Shown: one piece after another, positions 22,088-32,755 of the stretch
How positions within the stretch are numbered: position 1 is the first letter of the stretch
Layout: the number at the start of each line of letters is the position of its first letter
Source: Athripsodes cinereus
Taxonomy: Eukaryota; Arthropoda; Insecta; Trichoptera; Leptoceridae
DNA length: 64,000 nucleotides
NCBI GenBank assembly: GCA_947579605.1
Contig: OX388307.1
Coordinates: 29,799,237-29,863,236 of the forward strand
Reading direction: 5' to 3'
Made by a program: the position numbers and the translations under genes
Notes under the pieces: model-generated
The model's database searches: none
What the model saw: the letters and a program-made list of their open reading frames with translations, nothing else
What the model was told of the DNA's origin: nothing

Positions 22088-22299
22088 CAGGGCTACTCTT
22101 GACAAAACTAAACACGATCTTAATTTTAGTCTTGATCTTGATCATACGACGCACGAAGTGACTATTGGCCAAAAATACACGCAAACCGATCGCGCGTTAG
22201 CGGTAGCGCGGTGTTTTTGACCATAGTCCCTTCGTGCGTCGTATGATCAAGATCAAGACTAGATTAAGATCGTGTTTAGTTTTGTCAAGAGTAACCCTG
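22088..22299. mobile_element. Family D foldback, copy 1
   Basis: 212 bp. CAGGGCTACTCTTGACAAAA at the left is matched by an inverted copy at the right, with arms of about 90 bp at few mismatches. The centre is GC-richer (CGATCGCGCGTTAGCGGTAG). CTG lies on both sides (22085-22087 and 22300-22302), a candidate 3-bp target duplication. Frames read across the arms are shadows of the palindrome. Copies 2 and 3 at 30923 and 60935 carry the centre in the opposite orientation. Confidence 0.9.
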
Positions 22300-22438
22300 C
22301 TGGTACTTTTGTTCGTGTTTTGTTCTAGTGGCAACACCAGAATTCGTACGTAGTGAAGTTTGCTACAAAAGAAAGTTAAGCTCTTCCTGTTTTCAAAAAA
22401 TATGAACCGAACCCAAACTGATGAAATAAGTTCAAATA

Positions 22439-22670
22439 GCGTGTGCAAATCCAAAAACAACAAGAACTAAACTTACGTCTGTAGCAAACTTCATTACATC
22501 CGTGCGAATTCTGGTGTTGCACTAATCAAAATACGAACAAAACTATTAGTACTAGCGTGTGCAAATCCGAAAACAACAAGAACTAAACTTACGTCTGTAG
22601 CAAACTTCATTACATAATTGCGGATTTTGGTGTTGCACTAATCAAAATACGAACAAAGCTGTCAGTACCT
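22439..22670 (+). repeat. Two 116-bp tandem units
   Basis: GCGTGTGCAAATCCAAAAAC starts at 22439 and again, with one change in this stretch, at 22555. Both units run through AACTTACGTCTGTAGCAAAC and GTTGCACTAATCAAAATACG. They lie in the right arm of the element at 21974-22790; the left arm holds one inverted, diverged equivalent. Confidence 0.85.
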
Positions 22671-22792
22671 ACATAATCAGTTGCAGAAAGAAATAATTTG
22701 ATATCATTTAAAATATCCATACAACTGCAAGATTAAGGTGCAAAAAGAAATTAGTTTTTTGAATGAGTACATTAATTTGGCCACCCTCTGTA

Positions 22793-23484
22793 AATTCAAA
22801 CAAGTTTTGGCCAATTTGTCATGCCGAGTACCTAATTCGATACATACCTTATACGCTAACCATTACGGACATACTGAATTTACATTTGAATCGGTGAATG
22901 GCAATTTACACTTTGATAAATCATTTCGGTAGGCAAATTTTCCAATTTTCTATGCTTTATGTGTAAAAAATAGATTTATCATACATTTTGAAAGCGACTT
23001 TTGTATTTATTATAGAAAATTATGAGAAACTTAACCATCAAATAATTCATTTGTACAATGAAACATATTTTGAAAACTCCTTCTAGGGGAAGCATACATG
23101 GTATCATGGTGCCTTTGAACATGTTATGCTAGTTTGAGTTCACTTTATCCTCAGTACGATGTACTGAGTGATTTTTTAAAATTAAATATGTTATTTATAA
23201 ATGTCAAACGAAGTTTTCGCATTTAATTAGAGTTTTACACCTGCGTGAGTGAAGATAGAATATTACTACACAGACACCTCATTCGCACAACCAACAGATT
23301 GTGTTTGGTGGGATTGGTAAACGTACCATGGGTAAAGTGCACTTAAACCAGCCTAAGCCGATTCGTAAGCATCGGTACACAGTTCCTATTTCCTACTAAA
23401 GGGAGTTTGCACAGTCTGTTGGTTGTGTGTATGAGGAGTCTGTAGAGTAATATTATTAATGCTATTAATACATTTACACAAAAT
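22793..23484. other. Unassigned non-coding stretch
   Basis: Contains an inverted pair CACACAACCAACAGATTGTG / CACAGTCTGTTGGTTGTGTG (about 23284 and 23409), which could bound a small element. No gene. Confidence 0.4.
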
Positions 23485-24005
23485 TCTCATAGAGGCCTAT
23501 ATCTGCCATTATGAATGTACATACATACATACATCTTCTTCCCCTTGTCCTAGTTGGGTCGGGGGCCCATTGCGCCTAGGTACCTCCTCCAGAGATCCCT
23601 GTCCACCGCTGCTTCCAGGACCTTTGGCCACTCCAAACCAAGTCTTTCATCACACAAGTTTGACACCTGCCCTTGCCAGCTTCTTCTAGGGCGGCCCACC
23701 GGTCTTCTGCCCTCTCCCACAGCTTCCAAAGATCTAAGTGGTAGTCTGTCCTCTGGTATACGGAGAAAGTGACCCAGCCATCGCAACTGCGACCTCTCTA
23801 TATGCAGGAGTACCGGTTCCACATTGAGAGCCTCACGAACATACGTATTCCTTATACGGTCTCTCAATGACACACCAGCCACTCCCCTGAGGAACCGCAT
23901 TTCCGCTGCCTGTAACCTTGATCTCACGCTCTCCGTGAGCATCCAAATCTGGTGTCCATATGTGAGGATTGGGCGGTAAATTGTCTTAAATATGGCCATT
24001 TTCGT
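23485..24005 (-). pseudogene. LINE C-terminus with ATGT tail
   Basis: Continuous 149-residue frame (23999 to 23550): MAIFKTIYRPILTYGHQIWM, LQAAEMRFLRGVAGVSLRDR, SQLRWLGHFLRIPEDRLP, GRRPVGRPRRSW, then LGAMGPRPN and a stop. It has the YG...W, AAEMRFLR, LRWLGH and GRP(R/K)xxW landmarks of LINE ORF2. The 3' tail is (ATGT)n, seen as CATACATACAT at about 23518-23533. This is the best-preserved frame in the left half, but RT catalytic blocks are missing, so it is a 5'-truncated copy. Confidence 0.88.
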
Positions 24006-25299
24006 CCGTTGGGTGAATGTATTTTTTAAAAATAATTATTAAAGCGAGCTGAATGATGAAATGAATCGAAAGATGTTAGCTCGAGTAACATCTAATGATT
24101 CAGCTATTTGACAAGTAAGCAATTTTGTGGACCATTTTACGAATCTTTATAGAAAATATTGTCAAACAGATGAATTGTCAACTATGTTGCCACTTTGTGA
24201 ATTGTAATGCAATTCCTTGTATGATTCTATTCACTGTGTCGGTAATTATGTAGAAGAATTCCATAATGAAATTAAAAAAAAAAAAATTTATCTATTACAC
24301 TGTCCTTTATCGAGAGAGATGTCTTTCGTCCTATTACGTTACAAGATTGATAATGTCCTCATAAAACGATAGACGTCTTTTAATATGATTCTATTGTGAT
24401 TCATGTAAGTGGTCTCTTTAGATCCGCAGAGATAAACATTAATCCAACTTTGAGCCTGGCTAAAAGTATTGCTAGAAAATGGAAATTTTGAATTTACTGT
24501 ATAATATTGAATACCGCAGAATAAAGCGTTTTATGAGTGAGATTTTCATTCAACCAGGTTTAACAACATCTTTTGTTATCTCTCTCTACATTACTGTCAA
24601 TATTCATTTTATGTATACTATTGCCCTATATTCACATAATAAGAAAAAAATATTCAACGTGTTTACAACATTGAGTTTTGTTAAGGGGCGCCATCTAACC
24701 TCAATATTTTTCTATTGATGTAGGCAGTACCTACCGGATGTAAATAAAATCTATGAAAATTAATTCATGAATATAAATTATCTGACCTTATTTATTTCCT
24801 AGGCATTTCCGACTCTGTGCTGATTCTCAAGACATTACGTAATATTAGAAAATAAATTATCCACATATTATTATGTATGTGGGTATTAACAAATTTTCTT
24901 TACGTAATCAAATCAAGTTTCCTACGTAGGTACCTACTTATTTATTATATTTTGGAAATCAGCATGGTAGAATAATTTCATCTGATTTAATAATACTCGT
25001 ATATTTACCATTTGAAAAATTATCAATCATCGACAACTTTTCAGCCAAACCATCGACATCTTTTCAATCCTAAATATATTTTTATTCTTTTAGAAATTTT
25101 CACCAAATAAAATCTTTCATGCTATTAACTTCAAAATGTCATATTAGAAACAATCGAAATGATTGAAAGTTGATAAAGAATTGAAAAATTTCAGTATTAA
25201 ATAATCGTCCCCGTTTAGTTATCTTCACTATCTTGTTATCTCTCAAAAGTGATACAACCAGTTAAAAAACTACATATATGCAATCAAGATACAGGTCCT
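24006..25299. other. AT-rich stretch with a dispersed unclassified repeat
   Basis: 24220-24385 shares ATTCACTGTGTCGGT, AGAATTCCATAATGAAA and GATAATGTCCTCATAA-like words with 32465-32680 in the same orientation. The rest is AT-rich, and the frame at 24479-24718 has no domain. Confidence 0.45.
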
Positions 25300-25432
25300 A
25301 GGAACCTTAGATACCAACCTACCTTAAAGCTGAATCAAAGACGATAAATCTCTTGACTGAAAACCTACCGTTCACAGAACATTTAAATACTTACAGAATG
25401 GATGGAAAGACCAATAAAAGTGTTTCTTTCTA
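25300..25432 (-). repeat. Family A repeat, decayed 5' half
   Basis: The minus strand reads ATTGGTCTTTCCATCCATTC, then TGTAAGTATTTAAATGTTCT and GGTAGGTTTTCAGTC, a diverged version of 40841-40900. Confidence 0.55.
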
Positions 25433-26018
25433 AGCTTGTGTTAGTTGAAAAAATTGCGTCTTCGAATAATTTATCCATCTATAAGTAATATATTGATTGT
25501 ATTAACTTAACGAGAATTTATATTTGTGTGAAATTGAGTGAATTGAATTGTATTGAGTTTTACGTTTCTGACGTTCCTTAGATTTAGATTGGTTATTTTA
25601 ATCTTGTTCTGTAGAGATTATGTAATGAACCTAACCACTTTGTTGATTTTTTCTTCGTCCTTCTTTCAGTTTCTCATAATGGTAATTACTTTTTTTCGTT
25701 CGTTAACATTTTTGAATTTGATTATTTTTTTAGGTTCTTTATACATTATACACATTATCTACCTGATCTTACATGGGCAAAATCACCCTCTGTTGGGTGG
25801 AACGCCCACAAAAAATACATTAGTATGTAATTTTTATCTTTTAAACAATATTTGTTAATAATTGAATGAGCCCTTGCGGCAGTTTTTCGCAAAACGGTGC
25901 ATTTAAAAAAGAATTGTCCAGTTATTATTATTTTTATAATATGTGCATTCTAAAACAGGGTTAGTGAATGCCTAATTGTTATAAACAATATGATTGTAGA
26001 AACCTGTTGAAACGCCAA
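25433..26018. other. Unassigned stretch, possible LINE tail
   Basis: TGTGTTAGTTGAAAAAATTG at 25437 begins a weak match to the hairpin-tail family. The 101-residue frame at 25553-25858 is hydrophobic and T-rich with no recognisable domain. Confidence 0.35.
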
Positions 26019-26030
26019 TAAAGGATTGAT

Positions 26031-26224
26031 CATCTCTGTCGGTCCCTCAATCCTGAGGATCGTGACCATCATGCCTCGTTCTGTAAACCATCTGTCTCCA
26101 TGTTGTGCGATCCTTCGCCATATGTAAGGCCCCGTGAAGTGAGCTTTGTGTAGCCTCCTTAATTTGGTCGCTCCATCTTATTGGCACTCTGCCCCTTCCC
26201 CTCCTTCCTTCTACAACCCCACAG
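26031..26224 (-). mobile_element. 5'-truncated LINE with 12-bp target duplication
   Basis: 194 bp. The minus strand encodes VEGRRGRGRVPIRWSDQIKE, then HMAKDRTTWRQMVYRTRHDG and HDPQD before a stop; GRGR-P-RW, DR..W and the HDP end mark a LINE C-terminus. TAAAGGATTGAT is present exactly on both sides (26019-26030 and 26225-26236). Strong 5' truncation with a long duplication is the signature of target-primed reverse transcription. Confidence 0.92.
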
Positions 26225-26236
26225 TAAAGGATTGAT

Positions 26237-27030
26237 AAAAATAAAAAAAATAAAAATCGTTTTACAGTAAAGGACAAATTAATATATTGTACATAAAATT
26301 CCTTGATAGTACTAGTACCATGATACCGTCTTATACTTTTTAGATTTAGGTACAAGAAAATCCTACACGCGTACAATATAATAAATTATATCTACATAAT
26401 ATATAAGTACAAACCTAATAATATACCTAATATTGACAATATGGTAATCACCCTTTCTCTCAATATAATTATTCTAATTTACCAATCTCTTTATCTTATT
26501 ATACCTAATCTTACAACGTCGCGCAGCGCGGTTGGTGAACTTTTTTATAATAATGCCACTCAAATGAACTTGCAATCGTAAGATGATTATGTAATCATGT
26601 AATTTTAAATACGTATAAAATTTGGTAATAAATTATGCAACCGTAGGAAACCTTATTACGAATGGCATTCAAAATAGCAGAAAGAAGACGAAATTTATGA
26701 TGTTTGAAAGAGACAACGAAAGAACGATATAAATGATTTTGATGTTATTGACCGAAGTCACTTGTTGGAAGTCCATTTCAAGATAGATTAAAAAAAAAAC
26801 ACAGTATGTAGTTAACTTCCAAATGACTTTTATTAACTTCGCTTACTAGTATTCCGAGACTTTTATTAAAAATTGAAAAAAGATACAGAGACAAGCAGTT
26901 TTTATAGAATTTAAAAGTTTATTTGTTAATGTTGTATGAATATATGTACCTAGTATAAATAAATACTCACATTATCTCTGTTTGTATTCACATTCATACT
27001 GTGTTTTTTTTCCAATTTATCTTTAATGAT
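26237..27030. other. Unassigned AT-rich stretch
   Basis: No gene or repeat ends recognised; a GTCGCGCAGCGCGGTTGG patch at about 26519 stands out in GC content. Confidence 0.35.
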
Positions 27031-27160
27031 ATTTTTTTATTTTTAAATATATCTGGGTTTTGTTATAAACCCAAATACAACCTTATACACCTTTCACACT
27101 AAGCTAAAAGCTTGTGCTGTGAAAGGGGAGTTTGCCGGCACCTGGTATCGAACCACGGAT
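27031..27160 (-). mobile_element. tRNA-derived SINE, head-truncated
   Basis: Same body as at 12272-12450, including AAACCCAAATACAACCTTAT and TTTGCCGGCACCTGG, but it stops at ATCGAACCACGGAT, so most of the A-box head is missing. Confidence 0.82.
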
Positions 27161-28315
27161 ATATTTTGAAATAACTTAAAAATGAATGTTTGTAGTAAGT
27201 TAAAGAATATAAATATTAAGGAAGTTTTTTGCGAGGGATGGTAGCCACGATAAAGATATCAAATGAAGAAAAATGGCCGATGCTAGAGTGAACGTTGTAT
27301 TTGGCCCATTTTTAGTAGGTAATGGCCATGTGTTGAACCTGACAAAAATACTAGTAAGTACACAATAACATTCTGGTACCGACTCTTATGTATGCATTAT
27401 GCAATCTGTTTATACGAGATCGAATGCATGTATCTTAAGATGTCGTGTGCATGGTTTGGATGTTTGAATATTTTTGTGATTTTTGTTGATTTAACTGATA
27501 ATATGTATCAAATATTTGTAGTGCGCCTCAAAATAAATAAATAAAGCGATACTTGAACATAGTTATAGAGGGACGAAAGTAGAATGAATGCTGTGTTTGC
27601 GAGATAGAGTAACGAATGACAATTAGATGGAACATTTTCGAATATCTGCCTCTTACGGGACACTCTACATAGAACTGAGTATGAGACTTATTCTTTGCCT
27701 AATGCTCCACGACTGGATATTATGAGAAAATATATCGTTACAAAATACCATTAATTACTTATCATTATTTATTGTCTTTTATAATTGAAGGCAATTGCTT
27801 GTAATAATGATATCAAATAGATAATATAATTGTATTAAAGAGAACACACTGTCTCACTTTATTGCGTAGACCCAATTTCTTGAATTATGTTGACATATTG
27901 TATTTTTATTTTATTACCAATAATTACCTACATGTGCTAATTGTCGCTAATTTTAACACTTCGTATAACTGTAAAAAGATAAACTTCAATATTATATATA
28001 TTTTATTTAAATTCAACTGTATCAGTTTACCCCAATGTTGGTATTTATTTCATCACATATATCTCTATCTTAGGTAAGATCGAAGAAGACCTTCATCTGC
28101 TCCAGTCCACCTCGTCTAGTCTTTGACTTTATGCAGCCAGGATTTTGTTAACTTCTGTTTGACAGTATCTTTCTATTAATAAGTTTTAGCCAAAACTGCA
28201 GTGGTTTAAATCTTTCTGGAACAATATTTGCAATGAAATATTCATAATATGTTCTAAATATCAAGTCAAATATAAAAGGAAATGCTTTTGTTCCATAGAC
28301 TAACCTGCAATGAAA
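27161..28315. other. Unassigned AT-rich stretch
   Basis: A LINE-like A-rich tail (AAAATAAATAAATAAAG) lies near 27530-27545. The frame at 27862-28077 has no domain. Confidence 0.35.
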
Positions 28316-28319
28316 AGGT

Positions 28320-28845
28320 CTACTCCACTTTCTTTAAGTTTTCGAGTATCCCTTAAAGAGTAGACATTAGTAAAATATTTAACAACTTCCATTTAGCGTC
28401 GAGGTTAACTACTCCATTTAACGATGTAACATCCCGAATGACTTTATTTTTAGTGGCATGGAGAGGGCGACCTGCATGTTTATCGAATGCGGTCTCTTGA
28501 CTACTCGACTTCTTGGAGTTGCCTGATGTCTTTAAATAAATTTGTTTTAAAAATTTATGGATATACCTACCTAAGATACGATGAAATTTAAAACTACCAC
28601 TATTTCTATTATACCATTGTGGCATATCCCACAAGTAAGATAGCCAGCAGACTAAATGCATGTAGGTTGTAAACATCCAAGCCATCCACTCCATGCAACA
28701 AAAAATTAAGACTTTCAAGATGTTTTGAAAATCTTATCGCTTAAATTCAGATGTAAAATGATATTTTTCGAAACCCTTATAGAACACTTGAAAACTTATA
28801 GAAAGAGTGGAAGACCAATTCTATACCCGACGGGTAAACAATACA
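28320..28845. repeat. Two family A repeats, tail to tail
   Basis: A plus-strand copy (about 28320-28510: TAAGTTTTCGAGTATCCCTT, ACATCCCGAATGACTT, GCATGGAGAGGGCGACCTGC) is followed by a nearly complete minus-strand copy (28612-28845: GGCATATCCCACAAGTAAGA through AGAGTGGAAGACCAATTC to CCCGACGGGT). Together they form a large imperfect inverted repeat. The minus-strand frame at 28353-28718 only reads through these repeats. Confidence 0.72.
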
Positions 28846-29618
28846 ATGTGCGATGCATTTGTAAATACCGCATAACCATAACATTATACATATCAACAGA
28901 TAATATTTGTTTGCATGTAAAGAATACTAAGTAAATCAACATAAACTTCGTATAAAAAAACTGGTACAAACTGTCCTCAGAGGTCAAGATCAAACGAGAT
29001 CATTATTATATAGAACACAGCACAAATCATTATTAATGAGGTTTAATGAGCACATTATAATAGTGTGATCTATATTATGCACTGGAATACAGTGACATAA
29101 TTCTCGCACTATTTCCAATTAAATTATATTAATTATTCAAGTTATTTAATTGCCTACATTTTTTTTCATAAGGCTCTGTATGCCCATTCAAATCAGTTTT
29201 AAATTATATAATAATTTAACCATTTGCTGGTTTGGAACAGGATTTTTACAATGTTCTTTTATCTACTTAGCTTGATAATATTTGGTGCTGTCTGGGTTAA
29301 AATACTCGTAAACCATCAAATTTTATGTATTGTTCTTATCATTGTCAAACATTATGTATTATCTATTGAATAAATTATTATTATTAACAAAATAGAACGA
29401 TAAATCGATTATAATATGTAATACTAAATAACCAAGTATTTATCTTGTTTCATAATATTCATGGTTATTAAATATCTGTAGAATAGGTACATTTGTAATT
29501 TAATTTTATGCTTATACTTTTGGAGAAACCGTAGTTCTTATCAAAAACAAACGAAAACTAGACCAAATAAAAATTGTTTGCAATCAAACTGTACATTATA
29601 CGAGTATGTACATTCGAA
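28846..29618. other. AT-rich stretch with a LINE-like tail
   Basis: A segment ending TATTGAATAAATTATTATTA at about 29390 looks like a retrotransposon 3' tail. No coding content. Confidence 0.35.
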
Positions 29619-29799
29619 ATCGTCGGTAGCCCGGATGTAGAGTATCGGCCTTGTGAACAAGGGATCCGTGGTTCGATACCAGGTGCCGGCAAACTCATTT
29701 CACGACACGAGCTTTTAGTAGCTTTCTGTCAAAGGTGTATAAGGTTGTATTTGGGTTTACAACAAACAAAACCCGGATATATCTTAAAAAAAAATATAT
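29619..29799 (+). mobile_element. tRNA-derived SINE, plus strand
   Basis: Starts ATCGTCGGTAGCCCGGATGT, with the B-box-like GGTTCGATACC at 29670-29680, then GGTGCCGGCAAACTCATTTC and AGGTGTATAAGGTTGTATTT, ending in an A-rich tail. The head is tRNA-like but no mature tRNA fold (acceptor stem, anticodon arm) survives, so it is not a tRNA gene. Confidence 0.87.
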
Positions 29800-30424
29800 A
29801 CATTAACCAGATTAAAAATGCTTAGTATAAGAAAGAAAAAAAATCAACAAAAGGCGGGTTTATTACCAGTTGTCAAATTTTGGTATATTTATATTATGGT
29901 TTCAAAAAAAATAGAAAGTGAACTTTACTATATAATAATCGCACTGTCAGAGACATTAGAACTGATTAGGACCTTAAATTGCCACGGCCCAGAAGAAAAT
30001 TTTCCTACTATTATTACCATTTCTGTTTAAAACGATTTTGTACATTAACTTTTCTGGTATTTTGGTTGGATACTTTATTCGACAACTGAATCATAGTGTA
30101 GACATTATAGGAATGAATAGCAAAAATAATAATAATTATTATGTCTCACCGGTACATGTCGCCTTAAGGTGATTAAAACGACACTCTAATGGAATGTGAA
30201 GAACACAATGACACAATATAATATAATCGATTAAAGTAGATAACTATCTTATTATTAATAAAGTTGTAGGTACATAATATGGTTAATAAAATTATATAGG
30301 TATCTATTAATTATCTCTCCATAACGACTCGACAACAATATAATTGAGAGTTTCATTATAAGTTTATTAAATGTGGGTCAGATTGTTATAAAATGCAGTA
30401 AATTCATATAAACTACTACTATCC
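29800..30424. other. Unassigned AT-rich stretch
   Basis: The short frame at 29818-30030 has no domain. No repeat ends. Confidence 0.35.
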
Positions 30425-30540
30425 AAAATAACGACATATCCTACAAGTAGGGTAGCCAGCAGATCACCCACATGCAATGTAAATGCAAGCTGTCCTCTCC
30501 GTGACAACAAACATTAAGATATAGGATGGGTGGCAGTTAA
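30425..30540 (-). repeat. Family A repeat, 3' half
   Basis: Minus strand: ACTTGTAGGATA end, AGTAGGGTAGCCAGCAGATC, GCAAGCTGTCCTCTCCGTG and AGGATGGGTGGCAG, all matching the 3' half of 40821-41070. Confidence 0.72.
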
Positions 30541-30583
30541 ACCAAGATTTAGACAGGTCATTGTAAGATTTAACACCCAAATA

Positions 30584-30760
30584 CTTTTTTTTTAAAAGAT
30601 ATATCTGTGTTTTGTTATAAACCCAAATACAACCTTACACATCTTTCACAGTAAGCTTAAAGCTTGTGTCGTGAAAGGGGAGTTTGCCAGCACCTGGGAT
30701 CGAACCACGGACCCCTTGTTCACGAGGTCGAGACTCTACCTCCAGGCCACCGACGAACTC
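30584..30760 (-). mobile_element. tRNA-derived SINE, near full length
   Basis: Same layout as the copy at 12272-12450: T run, AAACCCAAATACAACCTTAC, GGGATCGAACCACGG (B-box on the minus strand) and GCCACCGACGAACTC head. Confidence 0.88.
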
Positions 30761-30811
30761 GAATATGATTTTACAATCTCACAATTTGTTAGTATGTTTA
30801 TTTATATAACT

Positions 30812-30898
30812 CGCCCTCTGTTCATTGAATTGAATATCTAATGTTTTTAGGAAAATTTGTATTCATTCGAAATATTGTAACCAATAAATAAATATAAT
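30812..30898 (+). mobile_element. Hairpin-tail LINE end, partial
   Basis: Begins inside the family at AACTCGCCCTCTGTTCATTG and ends ACCAATAAATAAATATAATT. The hairpin itself is missing. Confidence 0.6.
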
Positions 30899-30922
30899 TA
30901 AAACAATGAAAATCCACTTCTG

Positions 30923-31133
30923 CAGGGTTACTCTTGACAAAACTAAACACGATCTTAATCTAGTCTTGATCTTGATCATACGACGCAAGAAGGGACTATG
31001 GTCAAAAACATCGCTCTACCGCTAACGCGCGATTGGTTTGTGTGTATTTTTGGCCAATAGTCACTTCGTGCGTCGTATGATCAAGATCAAGACTAGATTA
31101 AGATCGTGTTTAGTTTTTTCAAGAGTAGCCCTG
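30923..31133. mobile_element. Family D foldback, copy 2
   Basis: 211 bp. CAGGGTTACTCTTGACAAAA and its inverted partner bound it, with CTG on both sides (30920-30922 and 31134-31136). The centre runs CTACCGCTAACGCGCG, reverse of copy 1. Few differences from copies 1 and 3. Confidence 0.9.
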
Positions 31134-31136
31134 CTG

Positions 31137-32755
31137 TTCTCAAATAAATCTGATTTGGAATATTGATTAAGAATAAAAAACGCTTCGAGTATATTTGCAA
31201 AGTGCCCTTTTCTTAGTTTTAATGGTCTAGGATAGATATGCCTTTGCACATTACTTGTGAATAGATGGATTAGAATGATACAGGCATAATATTTTCTATA
31301 CAATATATGTAAATATATTATATAAAGTAGTTTATTTAAGTTAATTTTATCAAATTGGCTTCTACATTATTTCGAGGTGTACCACCTAATACAGAATTAT
31401 AATTATTCATTCCAAGCACTTGAGAGTCTGATATAAATTAGTTTCGCACAACATAGATACTCCACATACGACGTGGTTTGCATACAAATGTGCCTTCGTA
31501 TTAACCATTATACTGGTATATTGTTATACCCGTTTTAAGTAGAAGGTAAAGAGTATTGATACAGTTCGAAATCAAAGAACAGAAAGTAAAGTAACTTAGT
31601 TAGTCAATTATGGATAGAATTCCGTATTTTTGTTTTTATTTTCTGAAAACAACAGAAGATAGCGAATGCTAGAGAAAAAGAAAAGAAAAATACTGAAGAT
31701 ATTTCGATAACCTATCAAGGTTATGAAAAATGAAAAATTTGAAGAACTTTATAGCTTTTCAGTTTATCGACTGATGGTTCTTGGTAGAAATTCATTATGA
31801 TAAGAAATTAAAATGAAACAAAATATCAAGTGATTCTATATCAAAATATTCTATAAGTTAATAAAGCCATCAGTGGAATTACTAAATATTTTGTTTTATT
31901 TTAGTTTCAGCGTATTTAGGTTTGGTGGCATTTCTTTGCTAAATTCCATTAATATTAAATATATAATACATTTCACTTGGAATAAATTCTTGAGCACAAT
32001 CGCATAATAAGTAAAGTAATCGACGTGCATGTATGAGAAACTGCAAATAACTCTGCTTATCTCTGAAATAAACGGCGCCGGCGTAAGAGTTGACAGATAG
32101 AATTAGGTGTATGTTTATATAGGGATGTAAGTAAGTATTCCATTTACAAGACACAGAAAATTTGCGAAAAAAAAATGGATATTCAATTATTGTAAACACA
32201 TGGAGATGATCGTGGACTCCACCTTAAGAATTTATATGTACCTAACTAATTCACAATTTATTTATTGTCTATGGTTGTATCTATATTAATCGTTCGAATC
32301 CATAGACATACGAATTTGCTTCTGCTCGACTTGACATTTTTCCTGGTGAATTAAAGTACGTTGTCTGTCCAATTTTAACGTGTGTTTTAAATATCAAATC
32401 CCCGATCATATTTCCCAAGATAAGGTCCAAAGGTTGATGGTCAATAATTATATAGATATACTATGGATGGATTCACTGTGTCGGTGTTCAGGTAGTAGAA
32501 TTCCATAATGAAAGTAATAACAATCTATAAAGAAAAAACTAAAACCTTTTTCCATATATAAACATGGAGTCTAACAAAATAAACGTAGACTCAATAGATA
32601 ATAATAACCAATTAATGAACATATTGACAATTAAGTAAGATTGACAATGTCCTTATAAGTCGAAAGACGTCGCTATCAATAAAGAACACATAGCATAAGA
32701 AAACATTTGTTTGGTTTGTTCTAAGAGTTTGCTACAGAATAATTATAATATGATG
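31137..32755. other. AT-rich stretch with a second copy of an unclassified repeat
   Basis: 32465-32690 shares ATTCACTGTGTCGGT, TAGAATTCCATAATGAAAG and GACAATGTCCTTATAA with 24220-24385. The rest has no gene; the frame at 31939-32199 shows no domain. Confidence 0.4.

Larger units (their letters stand above)
21974..22790. mobile_element. 817-bp TA-flanked inverted-repeat element
   Basis: Ends are CAGAGGGTGGCCAAATTAAT and its complement, flanked by TA on both sides (21972-21973 and 22791-22792), fitting the Tc1/mariner type of TA target. The inverted arms are long: from the ends inward they match imperfectly for over 100 bp (for example TTTCTGCAACTGATTA against TAATCAGTTGCAGAAA). The left arm is interrupted by the foldback at 22088-22299; the right arm carries a 116-bp duplication. 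No transposase. It is non-autonomous, and by its arm length it is a foldback. Confidence 0.85.

Noticed and set aside
25553..25858. 101-residue hydrophobic frame as a membrane protein
   Set aside because: T-rich sequence gives F/L/I-rich chance frames; no start context or homologous motif.
29619..29799. tRNA gene
   Set aside because: It has A- and B-box-like sequences but no complete cloverleaf, and the same unit recurs with a common non-tRNA body and A-rich tail; it is a SINE.
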